The notes beneath the pieces are model-generated. The model searched no databases, was not told the DNA's origin, and was given only the letters and a program-made list of their open reading frames with translations. The translations under genes were made by a program, and so were the position numbers. A DNA stretch of 64,000 nucleotides from Cereibacter_A sp052244495 (GTDB taxonomy: Bacteria > Pseudomonadota > Alphaproteobacteria > Rhodobacterales > Rhodobacteraceae), in assembly GCA_052244495.1 (NCBI GenBank), contig JBQPXH010000001.1; one strand, given 5' to 3'. Within the stretch, counting starts at the first letter, position 1. The number at the start of each line of letters is the position of its first letter. Below, piece by piece: positions 8,759-18,242 of this stretch.

Positions 8759-9427
8759 TCACCGTGACCCGTAGGGCCGGTTGAGGCGCCGTTCCAGCCG
8801 GTGCCCCAGCGCCGAGACGCCGAGGATGACGACGAGGTAGATGACGCAGATCGAGAGGAACATCTCGGTCGAGCGGAAGTCCTGCGCGATCCGGTCGACC
8901 GCGACGAAGGTCAGCTCCACGAGGCCGATGGCCTGCAGATAGGCCGAGTTCTTGATCGTGCCGACGACCGTGTTGAGCGTGGAGGGCAGCGCCGCCCGCA
9001 GCGCGATGGGCGCCACCACGAGCAGCGCGTGCGGCAGCCGGCGCAGGCCCAGCGAGGCCGAGGCGTCGTGCATCTCGCGCCCGACCGAGGCCAGACCGGC
9101 GCGGAAGCTCTCGATATGGAAGGCGCTGGCCCAGAGTGTCAGCGCAAGCACCCCGGACCAGAAGATCGAGAGCGTGAGCCCGAGGCTCGGCAGGCCGTAG
9201 AAGACGAAGAAGATCTGCACCAGATAGGGCGTGCCGCGGATGAACTCGACATAGCCGCGCATGGCGTAGGACAGCGGGCGGATGCCCGAGACGCGCAGCG
9301 CGCAGCCGGCCAGCCCCAGAAGGAGCGAGAAGAGGATCGCGAGCAGGCTGACCATGAGGGTCATGCCGAGGCCGCGCATGAGGTCGGGCAAGGCCGCGAG
9401 GATATAGCCCCAGTCGATGACGGTCAT
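8759..9427 (-). CDS. Amino-acid ABC transporter permease (PAAT type)
   Basis: 222 residues. The sequence RGLGMTLMVSLLAILFSLLLG near the start and FIRGTPYLVQIFFVFYGLP around residue 65 are hallmarks of HisM/GlnP-type permeases. The EAA loop is MHDASASLGLRRLPHALLVVAPI. It is the heterologous partner of 8023-8754. It follows the binding-protein gene after a 60-nt gap that holds a strong stem-loop (9457-9480). Confidence 0.87.
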   Translation of the reverse strand: MTVIDWGYILAALPDLMRGLGMTLMVSLLAILFSLLLGLAGCALRVSGIRPLSYAMRGYVEFIRGTPYLVQIFFVFYGLPSLGLTLSIFWSGVLALTLWASAFHIESFRAGLASVGREMHDASASLGLRRLPHALLVVAPIALRAALPSTLNTVVGTIKNSAYLQAIGLVELTFVAVDRIAQDFRSTEMFLSICVIYLVVILGVSALGHRLERRLNRPYGSR

Positions 9428-9456
9428 GGTCGGTCCGGTCCGGCGGGAGGGAAGGG

Positions 9457-9480
9457 CCGGGAGGCGCGGACGCCTCCCGG
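9457..9480 (-). promoter_or_regulatory. Intercistronic stem-loop after the binding-protein gene
   Basis: Perfect 10-bp stem CCGGGAGGCG/CGCCTCCCGG with a 4-nt loop, 7 nt past the binding-protein stop and before the permease gene. Such hairpins commonly protect the upstream mRNA segment, or partly terminate, so that binding protein outnumbers permease. No T-tract follows. Confidence 0.65.
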
Positions 9481-9487
9481 AGCGGGC

Positions 9488-10330
9488 TCAGATCTGCGGC
9501 GGCTCTTCGAGGAAGCCGCGCTTCATCACATCGACTACGGCCGGTTCCTCGACGAACTGCGGGATCACCGTCTCGTAGAAATCGCCCTTGCGCAGCTCGT
9601 CGAGCACCGCGTTGACGAAGGTCCGAAGCTCGGTCTCGCCCTTGCGCATCCCCACGCCGTTCACGCCTAGGTCGAGCCCTTCCTCGATCACGCGGAGCTT
9701 GGGATAGTTGCCGCCGAGCGTGTAGATCAGCCCGCCGTCGCCAACGAACCCGTCGGCGCGGCCCTGCATCAGCGCCTGCACCCCGTCGGCGGTGGTGTTG
9801 AGCTGCACGATCGAGATGTCGGGGATGTTGGCCTCGAGCCACTTGATCTGCGAGGCGCCCTTGACCACCAGCACCGAGCGGCCCTCGAGGTCCGAAAGCT
9901 TCTGCACCGGGCTGTCGGCCGGGACGAGCACGTTCGAGGTGCCCCAGAAATAGATGTTGGAATAGTCGATCACCTCCTGCCGCGCCGCCGTCCGGCCCAG
10001 CGTGGCGATGATCAGGTCGAGCTTGCCGGCATTCAGCGACGAGATGCGCGCCTCGCTGGTGACGCAGGAAAGCTCCGCGCCCTCCTCCGAGCCGAAGGCA
10101 TAGTCGCCGATCTTCCTGGCCATCTCGACCTCGATGCCGCGCGGCTTGCCGTCGGGGCCGGAAGCGCCGAAGGGCGGGCTGTCGCATTTCACGCCGATGC
10201 GGATCTTGCCCGCCTTCTGGATCGCCTCGGGCAGGGGCGGCATGTCCTGCGCCACGGCGGCGGAGGCGGCCGAGAGCACGAGCGCCCCCGACAAAAGGAG
10301 GGAGGCGAGGCGGGTGCCGATCTTGGGCAT
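9488..10330 (-). CDS. Amino-acid ABC transporter, periplasmic substrate-binding protein (family 3)
   Basis: 280 residues. The N-terminal signal peptide has a hydrophobic core (LASLLLSGALVLSAASA) and likely cleavage after AVA at about residue 27. The mature part opens with KIRIGVKCDSPPFGASGPDGK, the standard family-3 start where the ligand side chain is bound. Two alpha/beta lobes follow, with the hinge region near DLIIATLGRTAARQEVIDYS. It delivers ligand to the permeases just downstream. Its ligand is unknown; the neighbouring SIS, lyase and asparaginase-like genes suggest a conjugated aspartate or asparagine. Confidence 0.88.
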   Translation of the reverse strand: MPKIGTRLASLLLSGALVLSAASAAVAQDMPPLPEAIQKAGKIRIGVKCDSPPFGASGPDGKPRGIEVEMARKIGDYAFGSEEGAELSCVTSEARISSLNAGKLDLIIATLGRTAARQEVIDYSNIYFWGTSNVLVPADSPVQKLSDLEGRSVLVVKGASQIKWLEANIPDISIVQLNTTADGVQALMQGRADGFVGDGGLIYTLGGNYPKLRVIEEGLDLGVNGVGMRKGETELRTFVNAVLDELRKGDFYETVIPQFVEEPAVVDVMKRGFLEEPPQI

Positions 10331-10394
10331 GGGTCGACCTTTCTGCTGGAAGGGGAGGGGACTGGCCCCGGTTGGGCCCGATCCTTCTGCGGGA

Positions 10395-11147
10395 TCAGTG
10401 CAGGATCTGACTGAGGAACAGCCGCGAGCGTTCCTCCTGGGGGTTCGAGAAGAAGTCTTCGGGATGCGCGCTCTCGACGATGCGGCCGCGGTCCATGAAG
10501 ATCACGCGGTCGGCCACCTGACGGGCGAAGCCCATCTCGTGGGTCACGCAGATCATGGTCATGCCCTCCTCGGCGAGCGAGACCATCGTGTCGAGCACCT
10601 CGCGCACCAGTTCGGGATCGAGCGCCGAGGTGGGCTCGTCAAACAGCATGATCTCGGGCTCCATGCAGAGCGAGCGCGCGATGGCCACCCGCTGCTGCTG
10701 GCCGCCCGAGAGCTGGCCCGGATATTTGCGCGCCTGATCGGGGATGCGCACCCGCTCGAGATAGCGCATGGCCCGCGCTTCGGCCTCGGCCCGCGGCGTG
10801 CCCCGCACCCAGCGCTGCGCGAGGGTGCAGTTCTCGAGGATCGTCAGATGCGGGTAGAGGTTGAAGTTCTGGAACACCATGCCCACGCGGCGGCGGACCT
10901 GCTCGATGTTGCGGCGCTGGTCGTTCACCTCGACGCCACCCACGCGGATCGTGCCCGCCTGATGTTCCTCGAGCCGGTTGATGCAGCGGATCATGGTGGA
11001 CTTGCCCGAGCCCGAGGGCCCGCAGACAACGATCTTCTCGCCGGGCGCGACGGAGAAGGTCACATCCTGCAGCACATGCATCTGGCCGTACCACTTGTTG
11101 ACACGGTCGAAGGCAATGCCCTGCTCCGCTGCGCCTGTCCCGTCCAT
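10395..11147 (-). CDS. Amino-acid ABC transporter ATP-binding protein (GlnQ/HisP type)
   Basis: 250 residues. Walker A GPSGSGKS is at 43-50, signature LSGGQQQRVAIARSL near 145, and Walker B MLFDEPTSALDPE near 165, followed by the H-loop VTHEM. Overall it is typical of the polar amino-acid uptake ATPases. It is the first gene of operon A, reading away from the divergent asparaginase-like gene, and its promoter must lie in 11148-11365. Confidence 0.93.
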   Translation of the reverse strand: MDGTGAAEQGIAFDRVNKWYGQMHVLQDVTFSVAPGEKIVVCGPSGSGKSTMIRCINRLEEHQAGTIRVGGVEVNDQRRNIEQVRRRVGMVFQNFNLYPHLTILENCTLAQRWVRGTPRAEAEARAMRYLERVRIPDQARKYPGQLSGGQQQRVAIARSLCMEPEIMLFDEPTSALDPELVREVLDTMVSLAEEGMTMICVTHEMGFARQVADRVIFMDRGRIVESAHPEDFFSNPQEERSRLFLSQILH

Positions 11148-11181
11148 CCGTCCCCCGTCGTTGCTGGCCTGGCTTGTCTCA

Positions 11182-11196
11182 ACTTGTCCGACAAGT
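11182..11196. promoter_or_regulatory. Candidate GntR operator in the divergent promoter region
   Basis: ACTTGTCCGACAAGT is a palindrome with perfect 7-nt arms around one base. A related copy, CTTGTCAGACAT, lies at 11302-11313, centre to centre 119 bp away. The size and symmetry suit GntR/HutC-type dimers, and a GntR gene (12386) is the local regulator. Which protein binds is inference. Confidence 0.55.
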
Positions 11197-11207
11197 GAAA
11201 CGTTTCA
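11196..11207. promoter_or_regulatory. LacI/FruR-type operator-like palindrome
   Basis: TGAAACGTTTCA is a perfect 12-bp palindrome with the central CG typical of LacI-family sites. It matches the enterobacterial Cra/FruR core as I recall it. It abuts the GntR-like palindrome by one base. It differs in spacing from the operator pair at 21502-21571, so a different LacI-family protein may bind. Confidence 0.5.
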
Positions 11208-11301
11208 GGTGGGCATCTGTCAATCTGGATTCTGAAGGCTCGCGCATTTTTCTGCAACAATCTGAAAAGTAGTGACTTCTCGCGGCGGATTGGGCAATCA
11301 T

Positions 11302-11313
11302 CTTGTCAGACAT
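11302..11313. promoter_or_regulatory. Second candidate GntR half-conserved operator
   Basis: CTTGTCAGACAT shares the TTGTCnGACA core with the palindrome at 11182-11196 and lies about 50 nt before the asparaginase-like start. With the first site it brackets the divergent promoters, a layout that would suit looping repression. Confidence 0.4.
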
Positions 11314-11365
11314 CATGAAGCGGCCTGACTCGCGCCCCTCTGGCGCCGGGCGGAAGGAGGAGGAG

Positions 11366-12364
11366 ATGAGCCGGCAGGAAGCGGGCCGTCCGAAGGTGGC
11401 AGTGATCGCGGGGGGCGGGACGCTGACCGCCCTCGCCTCCGATCCGTTCGAGATCTGCGACTACGGGCAGGCGGGCAGCATGACTGCGGCCGAACTGATC
11501 GACCGTTGCGCGGCGATGGCCGACCGGGTGGCGCTGGTGCCGCTCGCGTTCGAACCGCGGCCGAGCTTCGACATGGGCCCCGAGCAGTGGGGCGCGATCT
11601 GCGGCCTCTGCGCGAAGGCGCTGGCCGAGGATCCGGGGCTTGCGGGCTTCGTGCTCACCCACGGGACCGGCTCGCTCGAGGAGGCGGCCTTCTTCCTGTC
11701 GCTCGTCTGGGACCTGCCGGTGCCGCTCGTTGTGACGGGCGCGCAGCGGCCGGCCTCCGCCCTCTCCAGCGACGGCTACATGAACCTTTTTCAGGCGGCG
11801 CTGGTGGCCGCCCACCCGCAGGCGCGGGCCGAGGGCGTGCTCGTCGTGGCGCATGGCGAGATCCATCTGCCGTTCGAGGTGACGAAGACGGCGACCTTCG
11901 GCCTCGACACGTTCCGCTCGCCCGATCTGGGGCCTGTGGGCCTCGTCATCGGCGGGCAGGTGCGCTTCCTGCGCCCCGCCGCTCCCCGCGCACCGCGGGC
12001 AGACTGGCGAGGCCTCGGCGCGCTGCCGCGGGTCGATATCCTCTATTGCCACAACGGTGGCGACGCCTGCGCCATCGAGGCCTTCATCGCCGCGGGAGCG
12101 CAGGGTCTCGTGGTGGCGGGCTTCGCGCCCGGCTACGCCACGGGCACGCAGGCCCGGCGGCTCGAGACCTGGGTGCGCGAGGAGGGCGGGGTGGTCGTCA
12201 TGGCCTCGCGCGGCCACGGGCCTGTGTTGGCCAACAGCCGCAACGACGGCCACGGCTTCCTGCCCGCAGGCCGCGCCGCGCCGGTGAAGGCGCGCCTTCT
12301 GCTGCAACTCGCGCTGGCCGCCGGGCGCGCGCCGGCGCAGATTGCACGGGATTTCGAGTTCTAG
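11366..12364 (+). CDS. Asparaginase-family protein with altered substrate motif
   Basis: 332 residues from the ATG at 11366, chosen because GGAAGGAGGAG lies just before it; an ATG at 11315 lacks this. There is no signal peptide, so it should be cytoplasmic. The nucleophile motif GGGTLT has Thr19. The second motif reads HGTGS (99-103), where asparaginases have HGTD; Thr101 and the catalytic-type Lys174 (VTKTA) are kept, but the Asp is Gly102. In the known family that Asp grips the substrate's free alpha-amino group, so its loss fits an N-substituted asparagine. Salmonella uses an asparaginase (FraE) to turn fructose-asparagine into fructose-aspartate. Coupled to gntR downstream. The fold is certain; the substrate is inference. 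Confidence 0.8.
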   Translation: MSRQEAGRPKVAVIAGGGTLTALASDPFEICDYGQAGSMTAAELIDRCAAMADRVALVPLAFEPRPSFDMGPEQWGAICGLCAKALAEDPGLAGFVLTHGTGSLEEAAFFLSLVWDLPVPLVVTGAQRPASALSSDGYMNLFQAALVAAHPQARAEGVLVVAHGEIHLPFEVTKTATFGLDTFRSPDLGPVGLVIGGQVRFLRPAAPRAPRADWRGLGALPRVDILYCHNGGDACAIEAFIAAGAQGLVVAGFAPGYATGTQARRLETWVREEGGVVVMASRGHGPVLANSRNDGHGFLPAGRAAPVKARLLLQLALAAGRAPAQIARDFEF

Positions 12365-12385
12365 ACCGGCAAGGAGTTCAGCCGC

Positions 12386-13091
12386 ATGGATAAACCGCGG
12401 GAAAGCAATGTCGAGCGATTGCGCGCCGGCATCCTCGAGATGATCGAGGAGCTTGGCCTCGGCTTCGGAGACCGGCTGCCGACCGAGAAGGAGATGGTCG
12501 AGCGCTTCCAGATCTCGCGCCCCACGCTGCGCGAGGCGCTGAAGCTGCTGGAGCAGGAGGCAGTGATCGACAGCCATCAGGGCAAGGGCCGCTTCCTCGC
12601 CGCGGGCGCGCTCCTCAGCATCGCGCGGCCGATCACCAAGTTCGAGAGCGTGTCGCAGATGGTGAGCAGCCACGGCTACAGGGCCGAGACGCGGCTTCTG
12701 GGCTTCTCGGCCGTCCCCGCCGATTCCGTGACCGCCGAGCGGCTGGCTGTGGCCGAGGGCACGCCTCTCGTCCGCGTCGAGCGTCTGCGCAGCTCGGGCG
12801 GCCAGCCGCTCGTCTATTCCGTGGACTGGCTGCCTCGCGCGCTCATGGGCGAGGGGCTCGAAGGCACGCCCGACTGGAGCGGCTCGCTCGTGGCGCTCCT
12901 CGACCGGGTGGGGCGGCGGCCCGTGGCCTCGACCGCGAACGTGCGCGCCGTCCTTCTGCCCGACGAGGTGAGCGGGCTGCATGGGCTCGAGGAGTTCGGC
13001 CCGGCGCTGCTCATCGAGGAGGTCTGCTACGCGGCCTGCGGCACGCGCGTGATCTATGCGATGGACTATCACCGGGGCTCGGCCTTCTCCT

Positions 13092-13111
<20 letters not shown>
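12386..13111 (+). CDS. GntR-family regulator with UTRA ligand domain (HutC/FarR subfamily)
   Basis: 241 residues. The N-terminal winged helix (about 8-75) has PTEKEMVERFQISRPTLREALKLLEQE, and the C-terminal UTRA effector domain runs from about 90 to 240. The ATG follows AAGGAG. It sits 21 nt after the asparaginase-like gene and is probably co-transcribed with it. FraR and FrlR, regulators of Amadori-product operons in other bacteria, belong to this family, so the effector may be a phosphorylated intermediate. Candidate operators lie in the divergent region at 11182-11313. Its last 20 nt overlap, tail to tail, the end of the minus-strand ATPase gene. Confidence 0.88.
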
Positions 13112-14216
<1,105 letters not shown>

Positions 14217-14274
14217 CGGCCTGCCCTTCCCTTGTCTGTCCGGCCCGAGGCCGCGGTGGCACCGTTCATGGCCG

Positions 14275-15687
14275 TCACCGGCCGGGCGTGAGCGACGAGA
14301 GCCAGCGCATCAGCGGGCCCGGGCTCCGGTTCTCGATCTCGAGGTCGTTGCGGATGCGGATGGCGCGGCGCACGAGGCGGGCGCCCAGCGTGCGCAAGGG
14401 CTCGGGCGGCAGCGTCTGGCGCCGATCGAGGCCCACGAGGCCGCTCCGGCTCCAGCGGTCGTCGCGCCCGAGCACGAGGCTTGCGAGGATGCGGCCCGCG
14501 ACCGGCGTCTGGGCGATGCCGGTGCCGTTGAAGCCCACGCCGAAGAGGATGTCGGGCTCGCCCGTGAGCGACCCGAAGACCGGCAGATGCGCGGCCGAGC
14601 AGTCGATGGGGCCCGACCAGTCCGCCGCGATCTTCGCGCCCCGCAGCTCGGGGTAGACGCGGTGGAGCTCGCGCAGATTGTCGGCGCCGCCGTCCGGCCG
14701 GCGGTTGAAGGCCGCGCCGAAGCGGTTGGCATAGGCCACATTCCCGCTGCCGCGCCCGAAGACCACGCGCCCGCCCGTGGTGCGCTGGTAATAGAGCACA
14801 TGGGCCTGCGCGTCGCAGATCGACTCGCCGCCTGTCCAGCCCATCCGGTCGAGCGTCTCGGCCACCGGCTCCGTCGCGACGATCTGGCTGTCCACCACAT
14901 AGAGGTAGCGGGCAAGCTCCGGCAGCGTCGCGGCCCAGGCGTTCGATGCGATCACCACCTTGCCCGCCCGAAGCGTGCCGCCCGGCGTCCGCAGCCGGGA
15001 GGGCTTGCCCGAGACGATCTCCGACACCGGGCTCCGTTCGTGGATCACGACGCCCCGCGACAGGGCCAGCGCGCGCAGCCCGAGGGCGAGCTTCGCGGGC
15101 TGGACCGTGCCGGCACGCGGCTCGACCACGCCCATATAGGAAGCGCCCGAGCCGGTGCGGCTGCGGATCTCCTCCGCGCCCACGGGCCGCAGCCGGTCGG
15201 CCTCACCCGCCTTGCGGCAGAGCTCGGCCGCATCCTGCCACGCCCCTTCCTGCGCCCGCGCGCTGGCCGTCCAGAGCCAGCCATCGAGCCGCAGGTCCAT
15301 GTCGATCGTGCCCGAGGCCTGCAGCTCCGCCAGCTCCTCAATGGCCTCGGCGGTGGCGTGGCAGAGCGCCAGCGCCTCCTCGGCGCCGACGAGGCGGGTC
15401 AGCAGGTCCAGCTCGGCGAACCAGCTGTGGACCTGCCCGCCGTTCCGCCCCGAGGCGCCCGAGCCGCAGAAATCGGCCTCGAGGATCGTCACGCGCAGCT
15501 CGGGCGCCTGCTCCTTCAGGCGCAGCGCCGTCCAGAGGCCGGTATAGCCGCCGCCGACGATGGCCACGTCGCAGGCGGCCTCGCCCGCGAAGGGCGGCGT
15601 CGCAGGCCCCGCGCCCAGATCGCGGAGCCAGAAAGAGCGGTCGCCCTCGGGCGCCGCGGTGGGAAGCGCGAGCCGGTGCGTCGCCAT
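14275..15687 (-). CDS. FAD-dependent oxidoreductase, DAO family
   Basis: 470 residues. The Rossmann motif GGGYTG is at 45-50, then the acidic ILEADFCGSGASGRNGGQ, and a C-terminal GVGFNGTGIAQTPVAGR FAD signature. It resembles gamma-glutamylputrescine oxidase and other secondary-amine oxidases. This superfamily also contains fructosyl amino-acid oxidases (amadoriases), which oxidise the C-N bond of Amadori compounds. Its place between a FrlD-like kinase and a sugar ABC ATPase makes that possible here. Only 1 nt separates it from the kinase gene stop. Substrate undetermined. Confidence 0.75.
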   Translation of the reverse strand: MATHRLALPTAAPEGDRSFWLRDLGAGPATPPFAGEAACDVAIVGGGYTGLWTALRLKEQAPELRVTILEADFCGSGASGRNGGQVHSWFAELDLLTRLVGAEEALALCHATAEAIEELAELQASGTIDMDLRLDGWLWTASARAQEGAWQDAAELCRKAGEADRLRPVGAEEIRSRTGSGASYMGVVEPRAGTVQPAKLALGLRALALSRGVVIHERSPVSEIVSGKPSRLRTPGGTLRAGKVVIASNAWAATLPELARYLYVVDSQIVATEPVAETLDRMGWTGGESICDAQAHVLYYQRTTGGRVVFGRGSGNVAYANRFGAAFNRRPDGGADNLRELHRVYPELRGAKIAADWSGPIDCSAAHLPVFGSLTGEPDILFGVGFNGTGIAQTPVAGRILASLVLGRDDRWSRSGLVGLDRRQTLPPEPLRTLGARLVRRAIRIRNDLEIENRSPGPLMRWLSSLTPGR

Positions 15688-15688
15688 A

Positions 15689-16546
15689 TCAGACCTCTCC
15701 CGCCGCGATCACATCGGCATATTTCTCCAGCAGCCACGAGGGGATCGGCAGCAGCGGCTGCGGAAAGCCGCCCTCGTGCAGGCAGGTGTTGGTGGCCGCA
15801 TCCGCCGCTCCCCGCAGGGACTCGGCATCGGGGCGGCGCTCGATGGCCCAGAGCGCGATGAAGCGCGCGATGAAACTGTCGCCCGCGCCGCAGGTGTCCA
15901 CCACCTCGACCCGCCGCGCCCGCACCGGGGTGACGGTGCCGCCCGCATCGAGGAAGGCGCCGCGGCTGCCGCAGGTCACGACGGTGGCCTGCGCGCCCCG
16001 CGCGCGGAAGCGGGCGAGCAGCGGCTCGACCGGCTCGGCCGGATCCTCGGGGCCCGAGGCGAAGACGAGCGGCACGCCCTGAAGGTCGAGGAGGTCGTGA
16101 TGCGTCGAGACATCCACCGAAAAGCGCGCGCCGTCGCGGACGAGGGCGCGGACCAGCTCGGGCGCGCTGTGGGTGCCCAGATGCACCCAGTCCGCGGCCA
16201 GAAGCGCCGCATGGCGCTCGCCCTCGGGCACATAGCCGAGCCCCACGCCCAGATCCTCGAGCAGGAAGCGCCGGTCGCCGTCGCGTTCGAGAAGGAGCGT
16301 AACGGCGGTGCTGCCCGGCCGCACCTCGCAATCGTCGGGATCGAGCCCCGCGCGGCAGACGGCGGTGCGGATCACCTCGCCCTCGGGGTCGGGGCCGACA
16401 AGGCCGAAGTAGCGCGCCTCGAGGCCCGCGCGCCTCCATTGCACCGCCACGTTGAGGGCATTGCCCCCCACCGCCATGCGGTCCTTCGACAGATAGACAT
16501 CAAGACAATTGTCGCCCACGGCGATCAGGGTCGGGCTGCGGCTCAC
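15689..16546 (-). CDS. PfkB-family sugar kinase, fructoselysine 6-kinase (FrlD)-like
   Basis: 285 residues. The N-terminal GDNCLDVY (11-18) and GGNALNVAV (27-35) closely resemble the FrlD opening as I remember it. The PfkB signature DTCGAGDSF is at 217-225, with Asp223 the likely catalytic base. FrlD phosphorylates fructoselysine at C6 so a SIS-domain deglycase can cleave it. The start is GTG overlapping the stop of the epimerase gene (GTGA). It is the only sugar kinase in the island. Any fructosyl-amino acid could be the substrate. Confidence 0.78.
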   Translation of the reverse strand: MSRSPTLIAVGDNCLDVYLSKDRMAVGGNALNVAVQWRRAGLEARYFGLVGPDPEGEVIRTAVCRAGLDPDDCEVRPGSTAVTLLLERDGDRRFLLEDLGVGLGYVPEGERHAALLAADWVHLGTHSAPELVRALVRDGARFSVDVSTHHDLLDLQGVPLVFASGPEDPAEPVEPLLARFRARGAQATVVTCGSRGAFLDAGGTVTPVRARRVEVVDTCGAGDSFIARFIALWAIERRPDAESLRGAADAATNTCLHEGGFPQPLLPIPSWLLEKYADVIAAGEV

Positions 16547-17400
16547 GGGCGGGCCTCCACGGGATCGAGATGCGGCGCGAGCGCCGTGAGATGGCGGGTC
16601 CAGGCCGCGACGGGATCGAGCGCATAGGAGCCGTCGCCGAAGGGCTCGAAGGAGAGCGCGCCGCGATAGCCGGCCGCCGCGAGATCGGCGAGGATGCGGG
16701 CGAGCGGCAGCGTGCCGTCGCCCCAGACGAGATGGCCCGCCGGGCGCCCGTCCACGAGATGCACATGGGCGAGCCTGTCGCCGAAGAGGCCCGCGTAATC
16801 GGCCACGCTGTCGCCCGCGCAGGCCATGGCGACCGTATCGAGCACCACATCCATATTGTCCGCGCCCACCATCTCCAGCAGCCGCGCCGTGTCGGCGGCA
16901 CTGTGGGCGATGTTGCTCTCCACCCGCTGCAGCGGTTCGAGCAGGCAGCGCAGGCCAAGGCCCGCGGCATGGCCCGCGATCAGGCGCAGCGCCTCGGCCG
17001 AGCGGTCCCAGGCGCGCTCGGCGGGCTCGCTCTCGTAGCCGCGGCCGGGGGTCAGGAACAGGTGCCGCGCGCCGAGCTCGGCCGCGATATCGGCCGCGCG
17101 GCGGAAGCGGTCGATGCTGGCCGCGCGGAAGGCATCGTCGCCCGAGGCGATGTTGATCGGATAGACCACCTGCTCAGGCGTGAGGCAGCGCACCGACAGG
17201 CCCTCGCCCGCCAGCACGCGCTTCACCTCCGCCACGTCTCGGTCGCTCGAGTGGAAGAGGTCGAGATGCGGCGCCACGCCCCAGAGCTCGATCTCGGTGA
17301 AGCCGAAGCCGCGCATCCGGCGCGCCACCTCGGACAGCGGAAAGTGCTGGAAGGCGAAGTTCGCGCCGATCGACTGGCAGGCAGAGAGGCGGGCGCTCAT
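16543..17400 (-). CDS. Sugar-phosphate isomerase/epimerase TIM-barrel protein, FrlC-like
   Basis: 285 residues of the xylose-isomerase-like TIM-barrel superfamily. IELWGVAPH near residue 38, TPEQVVYPINIASGDD near 95, LEPLQRVESN near 155 and HVHLVDGRPAGHLVWGDG near 215 follow the FrlC pattern. FrlC converts psicoselysine to fructoselysine at C3, widening the range of ketosamines fed to FrlD. Acidic and His residues in these motifs would bind the divalent metal. It overlaps the genes on both sides by 4 nt. Other ketose 3-epimerases are possible. Confidence 0.7.
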   Translation of the reverse strand: MSARLSACQSIGANFAFQHFPLSEVARRMRGFGFTEIELWGVAPHLDLFHSSDRDVAEVKRVLAGEGLSVRCLTPEQVVYPINIASGDDAFRAASIDRFRRAADIAAELGARHLFLTPGRGYESEPAERAWDRSAEALRLIAGHAAGLGLRCLLEPLQRVESNIAHSAADTARLLEMVGADNMDVVLDTVAMACAGDSVADYAGLFGDRLAHVHLVDGRPAGHLVWGDGTLPLARILADLAAAGYRGALSFEPFGDGSYALDPVAAWTRHLTALAPHLDPVEARP

Positions 17401-18242
17401 TTCGCCATCCCTTCCGTCAGGCCGCGGATGAAATACCGCTGGGTCAGGAAGAAGATGATGACGATGGGCAGCGCCGAGAGCGTCATGGCGGCGAAGACCT
17501 GCGCGAAGTCGGTGCCCTGCTTGGACATCAGCGACGTGAGGCCCACGGGCAGCGTCTGCACGCCGGGACTGTTGGTGAAGATCATGGCGAAGAGATATTC
17601 ATTCCAGGCAAAGAGGATATGGAGCACGACGCACGAGACGATGATCGGCCGGCAGAGCGGCAGGATGATCCTGCGGTAGATCTGGCCGGGGCTTGCCCCG
17701 TCCATCATGGCGGCCTCGTCGAGGTCGCGCGGCAGGTCGAGCATGTAGGCGCGGATCAGGAAGGTGGTGAAGGGCACGCGGAAGGCGGTGTAGAGGATGA
17801 TGAGCGCCCAGTGCGTGTCGTAGAGCCCGAGCGACTGGAGCATCCGCACCAGCGGCACGAGAGCCACGGTCGGGCTCAGCATCATGCCGCCCAGGACGAA
17901 GGCGGTGATGAGGGGCTTTGCCGGCATCGCCGTCCGCGTGAGCCCATAGGCCGCGCGCGCCGAGATCAGCACGGTCGCCACCGTCGAGACCAGCGTGACG
18001 AGGAGGCTCGAGACCATGTAGCCCTGCACCCCGCGCCAGGCCGAGAAGTAGTTCTCGAGCGACCAGTTCTGCGGCAGGGCGAAGGGCTGGTCGAAGATCT
18101 GGCTGTTCGACTTGAAGCCGCCGAGCCCCATCCAGAGCAGCGGATAAAGGACGACGACGCCCACGGCGAGGAGGAAGGCCCAGAGGAAGGCCTGCCCCAT
18201 CACGGGCCAGAAGCCGCGGGCGGAGTGGGTCGCGCCGCTCAT
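17397..18242 (-). CDS. Carbohydrate ABC transporter permease (MalG type)
   Basis: 281 residues from the ATG at 18242, which overlaps the upstream permease stop (ATGA). Six membrane segments are predictable. The EAA loop is LDEAAMMDGASPGQIYRRIILPL, the CUT1 hallmark. It pairs with 18239-19204 to import a sugar or sugar conjugate. It is coupled to the FrlC-like gene downstream by another ATGA overlap. Confidence 0.9.
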   Translation of the reverse strand: MSGATHSARGFWPVMGQAFLWAFLLAVGVVVLYPLLWMGLGGFKSNSQIFDQPFALPQNWSLENYFSAWRGVQGYMVSSLLVTLVSTVATVLISARAAYGLTRTAMPAKPLITAFVLGGMMLSPTVALVPLVRMLQSLGLYDTHWALIILYTAFRVPFTTFLIRAYMLDLPRDLDEAAMMDGASPGQIYRRIILPLCRPIIVSCVVLHILFAWNEYLFAMIFTNSPGVQTLPVGLTSLMSKQGTDFAQVFAAMTLSALPIVIIFFLTQRYFIRGLTEGMAK

